Of a stretch of 60,165 nt of DNA, positions 53,201-60,165 are shown one piece after another. The notes beneath the pieces are model-generated. The model ran no database searches and was not told the DNA's origin. It saw only the letters and a program-made list of their open reading frames with translations. The stretch spans positions 1-60,165 of the forward strand of contig CAYJJX010000015.1 of NCBI GenBank assembly GCA_964370605.1, read 5' to 3'. A program made the position numbers and the translations under genes. This DNA comes from CAYJBH01 sp964370605 (GTDB taxonomy: Bacteria > Bacillota > Clostridia > Oscillospirales > Ruminococcaceae). Positions within the stretch are counted from its first letter, which is position 1, and each line of letters starts with the position of its first letter.

Positions 53201-53398
53201 TTACAGACCGAAACGCTTTTTGAAACGATCGACACGTCCGCCGGTATCAACGAGTTTTTGCTTACCGGTATAGAAGGGATGACACTTGGAACAGATTTCA
53301 ACGTGTATCTCTTTCTTGGTAGAACGGGTTGTGAACTTTTCGCCGCATGCGCAGACTACGTTCGACTCCTCGTATTTCGGGTGAATTCCCTCTCTCAT
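53201..53398 (-). CDS. rpmE: 50S ribosomal protein bL31 (zinc-binding form)
   Basis: 65 residues. The first is MREGIHPKYEE, followed by the zinc ligands CAC near residue 16 and CSKC near residue 36, then HPFYTGKQKLVDTGGRVDRF. This is the cysteine-containing form of L31, which is replaced in some genomes by a paralogue under zinc limitation. It has its own extended -10 promoter and terminator, and no paralogue is in the window. Confidence 0.97.
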   Translation of the reverse strand: MREGIHPKYEESNVVCACGEKFTTRSTKKEIHVEICSKCHPFYTGKQKLVDTGGRVDRFKKRFGL

Positions 53399-53470
53399 CT
53401 ATTTTCCAGTCCTTTCTTTAGTGTCTTTCGCCGACAGTTTAGTAGTAACATCATGTCTAGTCGCTAAAAT

Positions 53471-53499
53471 ATTATAGCATAACATAAGTCGCATTGCAA
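53471..53499 (-). promoter_or_regulatory. rpmE promoter
   Basis: Minus strand TTGCAA (53499-53494), 17-bp spacer ending in TATGC, TATAAT (53476-53471). Another example of the extended -10 word TATGCTATAAT in this window. Confidence 0.85.
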
Positions 53500-53520
53500 G
53501 GTTTTTTTGTAATTTTTTTC

Positions 53521-55233
53521 TTACTTCAGCATTTTTTTCATTGATTTCTTAAGTTCATCAATGATTTCGTGTGCTTCACCCTCGCTTTTGCCCGTTGCGC
53601 TGTAATAAATTTTTATCTTGGGCTCTGTGCCGGAAGGGCGAACAATCACACAGCAATCCCCCATCTTGAATTCAACTATATTTGAAAGCGGCAGGCCGAT
53701 ATCGCTGCTGTCATCACCTTCATACCGTTTACCGGACAGATAATCGCTGAAAATCAAGACCTTGCGACCGGCAATTTCGCTCGGTTTATTGGCTCGCATG
53801 CTTTTCATTATCTCTGCCATTGTCTCAAGCCCGGAAAGACCTTCAAACTCAAAGCTTTCAACCGTGTTGATTTCGTAACCATACTGCTCATATATATCGC
53901 TGAGCGCTTGTTTAATCGAGCTATTGTTGTCTGCATAATAGGCCGCCATCTCCGCTAAAAGCATGGAGGCAACCACCGCATCCTTGTCTCGAACCGAAGT
54001 CCCGACAAGATATCCGTAACTCTCTTCGCAACCGAAGATGAAACGTTCCTCCTCACCTTTTTGCTCTAAAAACAGTATCTGTTCGCCAATATATTTAAAA
54101 CCGGTCAAAACGTCAATCGTCGTGACCCCTGCTTTTTTCGCAAGATCGGCGGCAAGGCCTGTCGTGACGACCGACTTTACAAAAATCGGATTTTTCGGCA
54201 TAGTACCTTTTTCGTTACGAGCCTTAATAATATAGTCGAGAAGAAGCAGGGCGATTTCATTCCCGCTCGGCAGAAAATAATCGTCGGCATCCTTCACCGC
54301 AATTCCGACACGGTCGCAATCGGGATCGGTCGCAAGCAACAGATCGGCATCGACAGTTTTGCAACGTTCAATTCCAAGCATAAGCGCATCGCGCGACTCC
54401 GGATTCGGATAAGGACAGGTTGGAAAGTGTCCGTCCGGTTGTTCTTGTTGCTCCACTATTTCAAGATGCTTTGCACCCATCATTCCCAAAACGTGGCGAA
54501 CCGGTTTGTTTCCGGCACCGTTTAGCGGCGTATAGACTATCTTCAAATCAGATTTTGCAAGATTATCTCGCAGACTGCGAGAAACTACCTGAGCATAATA
54601 ACGGTCGCAGAGTTCATTTGTGATGTATTCGACATCACCGTTCGATAACGCAGTTTCAAAGTCAACCAACTTGACATCGTCAAAAATATCGACATTTTCA
54701 ATTTCAGCAAGCACTTCATTGGCATTTTTATCGGTCATCTGACAACCGTCACTACCGTATGCCTTGTAGCCATTATATTTTGCAGGATTGTGACTAGCTG
54801 TCACCATAATCCCTGCTCCACATCCGAGTTCACGTACGGCATAAGACACCATCGGCGTCGGACAAAGTTCGGGATATAAATACGCCTTAATTCCGTTTGC
54901 CGCAAGAACCGCCGCCGCTGTCTGTGCAAATTTTTGGCTTTTAATGCGACTATCAAACCCTATCGCAACGGCTCTGGATTCGCCGTTCTTAATGATATAT
55001 AGCGCAAGACCCTGTGTAGCCCTAGCCACGGTATAGACGTTCATTCGGTTTGTTCCGGCGCCGATTATTCCACGCAAGCCACCTGTTCCAAATTCAAGAT
55101 TTTTTGCAAAACGCTCCGATATCTCACTCTCATCGCCCTGTATGGATAACAGTTCCGGCATGAGGTCGTCGTCTGTCAGCTCACGACCTATCCACTGCTC
55201 ATACTGCATCATGATGTCATTTGATAAATTCAT
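53521..55233 (-). CDS. Phosphohexomutase (phosphoglucomutase/phosphomannomutase)
   Basis: About 570 residues from ATG 55233 (MNLSNDIMMQYEQWI); ATG 55254 adds seven residues without a better ribosome site. Alpha-D-phosphohexomutase family: the phospho-serine loop TASHNPAKYNGYKAY near residue 135, the magnesium loop ATDPDCDRVGIAV near residue 295, sugar-binding GCEESYGYLVG near residue 400, and the phosphate-binding RPSGTEPKIKIYY near residue 540. Length and motifs match PgcA-like phosphoglucomutases that interconvert glucose-1- and glucose-6-phosphate; mannose phosphates are also possible. Monocistronic with its own promoter. Confidence 0.93.
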   Translation of the reverse strand: MNLSNDIMMQYEQWIGRELTDDDLMPELLSIQGDESEISERFAKNLEFGTGGLRGIIGAGTNRMNVYTVARATQGLALYIIKNGESRAVAIGFDSRIKSQKFAQTAAAVLAANGIKAYLYPELCPTPMVSYAVRELGCGAGIMVTASHNPAKYNGYKAYGSDGCQMTDKNANEVLAEIENVDIFDDVKLVDFETALSNGDVEYITNELCDRYYAQVVSRSLRDNLAKSDLKIVYTPLNGAGNKPVRHVLGMMGAKHLEIVEQQEQPDGHFPTCPYPNPESRDALMLGIERCKTVDADLLLATDPDCDRVGIAVKDADDYFLPSGNEIALLLLDYIIKARNEKGTMPKNPIFVKSVVTTGLAADLAKKAGVTTIDVLTGFKYIGEQILFLEQKGEEERFIFGCEESYGYLVGTSVRDKDAVVASMLLAEMAAYYADNNSSIKQALSDIYEQYGYEINTVESFEFEGLSGLETMAEIMKSMRANKPSEIAGRKVLIFSDYLSGKRYEGDDSSDIGLPLSNIVEFKMGDCCVIVRPSGTEPKIKIYYSATGKSEGEAHEIIDELKKSMKKMLK

Positions 55234-55292
55234 GTTGTATTGTCCATTTCTCATATTGTTATTTCTGTAACATTTTTACAGACAGTACAATT

Positions 55293-55321
55293 ATAATATA
55301 ACAAAACATCGAATATGTCAA
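55293..55321 (-). promoter_or_regulatory. Promoter of the phosphohexomutase gene
   Basis: Minus strand TTGACA (55321-55316), 17-bp spacer, TATTAT (55298-55293). A shifted TATAAT (55295-55290) with a 20-bp spacer overlaps it. Confidence 0.75.
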
Positions 55322-55342
55322 GGCGATGAAACAATCTGTTGC

Positions 55343-55370
55343 TTGACACAAATTTATGTTTCTCTATTGT
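55343..55370 (+). promoter_or_regulatory. Promoter of the yifB gene
   Basis: TTGACA (55343-55348), 16-bp spacer, TATTGT (55365-55370). It is back-to-back with the phosphohexomutase promoter, about 45 nt upstream of the yifB start. Confidence 0.55.
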
Positions 55371-55416
55371 ATCTTACTAATATTTGCTGTATTATAAAAG
55401 AAAAAGGAGAATCGCC

Positions 55417-56931
55417 ATGTTTTCCTGTATAAACAGTTTTGGTGTAAACACGCTGGACGGCTATCTCGTAACGGTCGAGACCGACATTTCGGGAGGTCTG
55501 CCACAATTTGATATTGTAGGGCTTCCGGACAATGCAGTCAAGGAGTCAAAAGACCGTGTGCGTTCCGCCCTCAAAAACATGGGGTTTGTCTATCCTGTAA
55601 GTCGTATCACCGTCAATCTTGCGCCGGGCGATGTCAAAAAGATAGGTCCGCTCTATGACCTCCCCATCCTTATTTCGCTACTCTTCGCTTCAAAACAACT
55701 CTCAGGTAATATGAAAGACTGCGCCTTCCTCGGAGAGCTCAGCCTCGATGGTGAACTCAGGCCGGTCAAAGGGGTAATTTCAATGGCAATAGCCGCCGCT
55801 GAAAGCGGAATCAAGCATTTGTTTTTACCGGTTGCAAATGTAGGCGAAGCCTCGGTTATCAACGGTGTTAACGTCTATGGTGCCGAACATGCACGACAGA
55901 TCATCAATCATTTTTCAGGTGAACCGATAACCGCACACAGAGAGAAAGACTATAATGTCGAGGAGAACTGCTATCTGCCTGACTTTTCCGACGTCAAGGG
56001 ACAGCTCGATGCACGCCACGCTCTTGAGATTGCCGCCGCAGGTGGACACAACATTTTGATGTGCGGACCGCCCGGTACCGGAAAGAGTATGCTGGCAAAA
56101 CGTCTCCCATCAATACTCCCGCCTCTAACCTTCAAGCAATCTATCGAAGTCACAAAAATATACTCAGTAGCCGGAATGTTGTCCGGTGGCAGTGATCTCA
56201 TCACACGGCCACCTTTTCGATCTCCACACCACTCGGTGTCTCCTGCCGGACTTTCGGGCGGCGGAAGTTCACCCCGGCCGGGCGAAGTGTCACTCGCACA
56301 TAACGGCGTGCTATTTTTAGACGAACTACCTGAATTCAAGCGTGCCGCAATCGAAATCCTTCGCCAACCAATTGAAGACGGACAGGTTACCGTTTCTCGT
56401 GCAAGCGGTAGCGTTACATACCCATGCAACACACTTGTAGTAGCCGCCATGAACCCTTGCCCCTGCGGATACAGTGGCCACCCAAAACAGCCCTGCACCT
56501 GTTCTGTCGGCACAATCGACCGTTATCTCGGACGAATTTCCGGCCCACTGCTCGACAGGATTGATATGCACATCGATGTGCCAAGTGTCGACTATGAATC
56601 TCTTGCTTCAAAAGAGCGCACCGAGTGTTCCGCCGACATACTGGAACGTGTCTTGCTCGCTCGGGAAAGACAAGCAAAGAGGGGTATTGTATGCAATTCA
56701 CAGATGACCTCTAAAATGCTCGTCGAAATGTGCGAACTTTCACAACGAGCTAACGACATGCTAAAAAAAGCATTTGAACGCATGGCACTTTCCGCTCGGG
56801 CTCACGACAGGATATTGAAAGTGTCACGGACAATAGCCGATCTTGCAAAAAGTGATGTTATCGAAGCGGAGCATCTTGCGCAAGCACTGCAATATCGCAA
56901 GATATCTCACACCCATTTGTTTAATGGATGA
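55417..56931 (+). CDS. YifB/ComM-family magnesium-chelatase-like AAA+ ATPase
   Basis: About 504 residues from ATG 55417, with AAAGGAGA upstream; an in-frame start at 55384 is rejected. N-terminal ChlI-like domain with GLPDNAVKESKDRVRSAL near residue 36. AAA+ core with Walker A CGPPGTGKSMLAKRLP near residue 215 and Walker B LFLDELPEF near residue 300. A four-cysteine insert follows (NPCPCGYSGH...PCTC, residues about 345-365), then a C-terminal magnesium-chelatase domain. The ComM homologue is a helicase that extends recombination during natural transformation. A single-gene unit convergent with rlmH. Confidence 0.93.
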   Translation: MFSCINSFGVNTLDGYLVTVETDISGGLPQFDIVGLPDNAVKESKDRVRSALKNMGFVYPVSRITVNLAPGDVKKIGPLYDLPILISLLFASKQLSGNMKDCAFLGELSLDGELRPVKGVISMAIAAAESGIKHLFLPVANVGEASVINGVNVYGAEHARQIINHFSGEPITAHREKDYNVEENCYLPDFSDVKGQLDARHALEIAAAGGHNILMCGPPGTGKSMLAKRLPSILPPLTFKQSIEVTKIYSVAGMLSGGSDLITRPPFRSPHHSVSPAGLSGGGSSPRPGEVSLAHNGVLFLDELPEFKRAAIEILRQPIEDGQVTVSRASGSVTYPCNTLVVAAMNPCPCGYSGHPKQPCTCSVGTIDRYLGRISGPLLDRIDMHIDVPSVDYESLASKERTECSADILERVLLARERQAKRGIVCNSQMTSKMLVEMCELSQRANDMLKKAFERMALSARAHDRILKVSRTIADLAKSDVIEAEHLAQALQYRKISHTHLFNG

Positions 56932-57082
56932 TTTTACGTCCCGCTATTCTGTTTCACACCTTCCAAACAGCTCTTTTTTTGAGCAACATGGGCACAGGGC
57001 GTCTTATCCAAACATTGAGAAAACTCATGCCCTTCCGGTTTTGCTCGGCGCAAAATTTGACAGACAAGATTAAAATAAGACG

Positions 57083-57538
57083 CTATTTATGATATTTGCC
57101 GCCCGATATTATTGTAAACGCTCGATACAGTTGTTCGGTCAACACAACCCGAGCAAGCTGATGCGGAAGCGTCAAGGCGGAAAGTGAAATCCTTTTCTCG
57201 CACCATGTCTTTAGTTGCGGGTCAAGCCCTTGAGAAGAACCGATTAGGAAGCACAACTCTTTCCCCTGCATTGCCGCGTCCGACACAATGTCTGCAAGAG
57301 ATTGAGAGTCGATCGCTTTGCCCTCTACGCAGAGCGCTACTGCTATCGCTTTTTTCGGCACCGCCGCTTTGAAGTCTTCTGCCTCACGTTTCAATGCCTT
57401 TTCATCTTCACCGCGCTCTTTTATCTCTATTGTCTTGAATCGACAATATCCTGCCATTCTCTTTGTATACTCTGCGGCGGCGGATTGCCAGTACGACTTC
57501 GACAATTTACCTGCCGATATGATGACAACACTCTGCAT
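57083..57538 (-). CDS. rlmH: 23S rRNA pseudouridine-1915 N3-methyltransferase RlmH
   Basis: 151 residues of the SPOUT family. The SAM-binding knot includes FLIGSSQGLDPQLK near residue 98 and SLSALTLPHQLARVVLTEQLYRAF near residues 118-140. It ends in the family's conserved Tyr-His-Lys (here GGKYHK). It methylates pseudouridine 1915 in helix 69 of the large subunit. It follows walJ by 15 bp, the same pairing seen in many Firmicutes. Confidence 0.95.
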   Translation of the reverse strand: MQSVVIISAGKLSKSYWQSAAAEYTKRMAGYCRFKTIEIKERGEDEKALKREAEDFKAAVPKKAIAVALCVEGKAIDSQSLADIVSDAAMQGKELCFLIGSSQGLDPQLKTWCEKRISLSALTLPHQLARVVLTEQLYRAFTIISGGKYHK

Positions 57539-57553
57539 ACACTCCCCCTTTAT

Positions 57554-58354
57554 TTAGAACTCTATCGGCAACATCGGAGTATCACTCGGCGCAACGCAAA
57601 TCACGCACCGTTCACCATCATTCGGGATGATACCATGCCCTGCAAATGTCGTAGATATCGTCTCCAGCACCTTTTCGGGACGATTATTCTCTTTGCTAAG
57701 GTGACAAAACACAAATCGTTTTACCCCCTCCTTGGCAAGACGCGCCGACATCTCGGCGCAGTCATCGTTGGAAAGATGTCCACGGTCACTGTCAATCCTA
57801 AACTTCAAAAACTGCGGATAACGTCCGGTTTTCAACATGTGACGATCATAGTTCGATTCTATCGCAAGCAGGTCGCAACCGCAAAGATTTCCGAAAAGTT
57901 TCTCAGATACCATCCCGGTGTCAGTTGCATAGCACAATTTTTTGCCGTCCTTTGTCTCGACACGATAGCCGTGCGCACCGAGGCTATCATGACTGGTTTC
58001 AAACGGAGTCACTAAAAAACCCCCTACCGTAAAAGGTCGATCCTCAAAAACCGGAGTCAGAACTGTTCCGCTTGGCACCAACTTTTCCCGAACCAGATGG
58101 TCAAGCGTTGCTCGATGCCCGAAGATCGGAAGTTTATAATGTTTGAGCAACACCGAAAGTCCAAAGATATGGTCGGTATGCTCGTGGGTTATCAATATCC
58201 CTTTGATATTCTTTACCGCAACGCCCTGTGAGTACAGTGCATTTATCGTCGTCTTGCAGTTCTTACCGCAATCAATCATCAGCACCTCTCCCCCCTCTTC
58301 TATGTAAGCACTGTTGCCGGAAGAACTGCTGTACAGCGTCGCAAACTTCGCCAT
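57554..58354 (-). CDS. walJ: MBL-fold hydrolase WalJ/YycJ
   Basis: About 266 residues from ATG 58354 (MAKFATLYSSSSGN), preceded by AAAGGA; the longer frame to 58423 runs into a terminator hairpin and is not real. Metallo-beta-lactamase fold with THEHTDHIFGL near residue 60, DTGMVSEKL near residue 140, and late metal ligands in the SNDDCAEM and FCHLSKENN segments. WalJ/YycJ proteins are linked with the cell-wall and replication WalRK system in Firmicutes and may act on nucleic acids (5'-3' exonuclease activity is reported). walR and walK are not in the window. Confidence 0.88.
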   Translation of the reverse strand: MAKFATLYSSSSGNSAYIEEGGEVLMIDCGKNCKTTINALYSQGVAVKNIKGILITHEHTDHIFGLSVLLKHYKLPIFGHRATLDHLVREKLVPSGTVLTPVFEDRPFTVGGFLVTPFETSHDSLGAHGYRVETKDGKKLCYATDTGMVSEKLFGNLCGCDLLAIESNYDRHMLKTGRYPQFLKFRIDSDRGHLSNDDCAEMSARLAKEGVKRFVFCHLSKENNRPEKVLETISTTFAGHGIIPNDGERCVICVAPSDTPMLPIEF

Positions 58355-58385
58355 CTCTTTTTCCTTTCTGTGAGTCTTGCAAAAA

Positions 58386-58411
58386 CAGCCGCCCATAAAA
58401 ACGGGCGACTG
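58386..58411 (-). terminator. Intrinsic terminator of the second murA
   Basis: Arms CAGCCGCCC (58386-58394) and GGGCGACTG (58403-58411) with one G-T pair. The A-run at 58381-58385 gives a U-tract on the minus strand. It lies 25 bp after the murA stop. Confidence 0.85.
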
Positions 58412-58435
58412 CATAATTATCATAAATACCAGACG

Positions 58436-59717
58436 TTACAGCGCCTGAGCTAGTGTCTTCGGCTCTGTTTCTTTGCGATAAATATCGGCTCCAAGTTGCT
58501 GAAGTTTTTCCACAAAGTTTTCATATCCGCGCTCGATGTGCTCAATATCATCTATTTCACTGGATCCTTCGGCACAAAGTGCTGCAATGACAAGAGCTGC
58601 TCCGGCTCTCAAATCGGTGGCTCTGACCGGTGCGCAGCTGAGCTCCGGAACCCCTTCCACGACGGCAACTCTGCCGTCTACCTGAGCGTTGGCGCCCATT
58701 CTGAGCAATTCATCAATATACCTGAAACGGTTATCCCAGATCGCTTCGGTAATTATAGAAATACCCTTTGCCCTCGCAACAAGTACCGCCATAAGCGGTT
58801 GCATATCGGTCGGAAAACCGGGGTGCGGCTGTGTCTTGATATTGACCGGCAAAATATCACCACTTCTAGTCACTCGAACCGATTCATCATACTGTTCGAC
58901 CTCGACACCGGCCATTTCAAGTTTTGAAATTATCGGCTCGAGATGTTTCGGAATCACATCCTTCACCAATACATTTCCGCCCGTGACCGCAGCGGCAACC
59001 ATGAACGTGCCTGCCTCGATTTGATCGGGAATCAGTGAATAGTTACATCCGTGCAATTGTTTTANNNNNNNNNNTGATGACATCGGTGCCTGCTCCTCGC
59101 ACATCAGCACCCATCATGTTCAAAAAGTTTGCCACATCGACAATATGTGGTTCTTTTGCAACATTTTCCAATACCGTGGTGCCTTCCGAGAGCACCGAAA
59201 CCAACATAGAATTGATCGTAGCACCAACCGAAACGGTATCAAAAAACACCTGCTGACCAACCAATCGTTCAGAACCGACATTGATCATACCATGCTCTAC
59301 CGAAATATCCGCACCAAATGTTTGAAACGCTTTAAGGTGCTGATCGATAGGACGAGCACCGAGGTCACATCCGCCCGGCATCGAGACACTCGCCTCACCA
59401 AAACGTCCAAGCAACGCGCCAAGAAAATAGTAGGATGCCCGCATTTGACGACCCATCTCATCGTCGACCAAATATTTGTATATTGAGGATGTGTCGATTT
59501 CAAGTGTAGATTCGTCGAGCGGTCTGACCTTTGCACCGAGATCGTGTAGAATATGCACCGCTATCGCGACATCGCTGATGTTCGGAAGATTTTCGATGAT
59601 ACACACACCGTTACAAAGTATCGTCGCCGGTAGTATCGCTACGGCCGCATTCTTAGCACCGCTGATGCGAACCTCACCGAAAAGTGGCTTGCCACCATTT
59701 ACAACATATTTTTCCAA
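58436..59717 (-). CDS. murA: Second UDP-GlcNAc 1-carboxyvinyltransferase (MurA2/MurZ), split by an N gap
   Basis: About 425 residues once the gap is closed. N-terminal part (59717 to 59075): TTG start in TTGGAAAAATAT, KPLFGEVRISGAKNA, and MPGGCDLGARPIDQHL with the catalytic Cys near residue 118. C-terminal part (59064 to 58436): HGCNYSLIPDQIEAGTFM, HPGFPTDMQPLM, and ATDLRAGAALVIAAL. The two halves are in different frames only because 10 N (59065-59074) stand in for the real bases. A gap of 12 nt would restore one frame and supply the five residues expected between TDVI and KQLHG. It is intact in all other respects. Paralogue of the dcw MurA; Firmicutes often keep two. Confidence 0.93.
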
Positions 59718-59794
59718 TATTTATTATACCTCTTTGAAGCTTGTTATTAATAGAAAATTCGTGACCCACACACAATGAGACACTTTATTTCACT

Positions 59795-59803
59795 ATTATA
59801 TCA
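59795..59803 (-). promoter_or_regulatory. Probable extended -10 of murA2
   Basis: Minus strand TGATATAAT (59803-59795), an extended -10 without a clear -35. It lies about 78 nt upstream of the TTG start. Confidence 0.45.
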
Positions 59804-60011
59804 CATTTTCGAAAAAATAAAAGTAGTTATTCGAAAGATTTTTGAAAAATTCCAAAACGATTTTTTGTTTAATGTTACAAGAATGGTTACAACATTATGT
59901 CAAAGTGTCAAAAACACTACAAAAATTCATCGAATTCGCCCTCAATTCAACTTGAACAATGCCAATAAAATATTGTGAAGCAATTCAAAAATATTAATAC
60001 AATGAAAAACG
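59804..60011. other. AT-rich intergenic region upstream of murA2
   Basis: About 200 bp of strongly AT-rich sequence with no ORF that has a ribosome site. Apart from the murA2 -10 just below it, no recognisable element was found. Confidence 0.4.
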
Positions 60012-60153
60012 TCGCAAACTAAGCGTAGTTTGCGAATAAATGTAAGCTGCCGGTGCGAAGCACCGCCCCCCGCACAAAGTTGTTAGCGACAGGTTTGTGT
60101 CGTGAGGGATAGCGCGCCCGCAGGCGCGACCCTCGACACCGCAGTGTCGAAAC
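60012..60153. repeat. Array of short perfect hairpins at the window end
   Basis: Successive palindromes: TCGCAAACTA-AGCG-TAGTTTGCGA (60012-60035), CGGTGC-GAA-GCACCG (60051-60065), and CGACA-GGTTTG-TGTCG (about 60087-60102). Next comes a GAGGG/CCCTC stem enclosing CGCGCC-CGCA-GGCGCG (about 60104-60134), then TCGACAC-CGCA-GTGTCGA (about 60133-60150). The last two share the loop CGCA. It ends near the contig end and is much GC-richer than the flanking sequence. Confidence 0.8.
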
Positions 60154-60165
60154 CTTTCCCCACCG

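Noticed and set aside
58355..58423. N-terminal extension of WalJ
   Set aside because: These codons read through the murA2 terminator hairpin; AAAGGA and family alignment place the start at 58354.
58436..59717. murA2 pseudogene by frameshift
   Set aside because: The frame change coincides with a run of 10 N; flanking protein halves are both intact and complementary.

Overview
The window looks like a bacterial contig from an endospore-forming, anaerobic Clostridia-type Firmicute (Oscillospirales/Ruminococcaceae-like). The pointers are a sigma-G sporulation sigma factor, a PASTA-domain SpoVD/FtsI-type PBP, a MurE with the DNPR motif of meso-diaminopimelate enzymes, two MurA paralogues, rubrerythrin and Cys-type sulfatases. 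Ribosome sites are mostly AGGAGG-like, and TTG and GTG starts are common. No tRNA, rRNA, CRISPR array, prophage or transposase was found. Both ends of the window lie in repeat or hairpin sequence, and there is a 10-N scaffold gap at 59065-59074. This fits a metagenome-derived scaffold that breaks at repeats.

Layout. 1-430: direct repeats and a small DUF898 membrane protein. 818-13063: a glycan-catabolism island of six enzymes: GH92 alpha-mannosidase, a sialidase-like/DapA-like aldolase fusion, a sulfatase, a PIG-L deacetylase, a large GH-like protein and a second sulfatase. None has a signal peptide, and no transporter or regulator is present, so the island appears to process imported oligosaccharides inside the cell. 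13081-13296: an unusual run of five or six hairpins. 13506-21491: a DEAD-box helicase with a structured leader, then two large PAS/GGDEF proteins, one of them with EAL. 21833-24562: a flavin disulfide-reductase-like protein, a CDP-alcohol phosphotransferase and a VTT/TVP38 membrane protein. 24666-32554: rubrerythrin, an HD-GYP protein, TspO, a sigG-PBP operon, a small membrane protein, a cNMP-binding/DUF2225 protein and CheV.

32664-49020 is a long division and cell-wall (dcw) cluster on the minus strand. In transcription order it runs mraZ, an unrecognised 42-codon ORF, rsmH, ftsL, PBP, murE, murF, mraY, ftsW, murG, murA, ftsQ, ftsZ, udp, divIVA-like. murD, murC, murB, ftsA and spoIIGA-sigE are absent from their usual places. 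The cluster starts at a near-consensus promoter with three tandem MraZ-type boxes. 49174-53398 is the rpmE / dgt-dnaG-rpoD (macromolecular synthesis) block. 53521-59717 holds a phosphohexomutase, YifB/ComM, RlmH, WalJ and a second MurA. The window ends in another hairpin array.

How the parts fit: two GGDEF proteins and one HD-GYP protein supply cyclic-dinucleotide turnover. The dcw cluster plus the two MurA copies supply lipid II and septation. dgt-dnaG-rpoD couples primer synthesis, dNTP control and the housekeeping sigma factor. The least conventional parts are the sialidase-aldolase fusion and its sulfatase/mannosidase neighbourhood, the 42-codon dcw ORF, the hairpin cluster with one shared loop and different compensating arms, and the 72-bp convergent overlap between tspO and a PBP gene.
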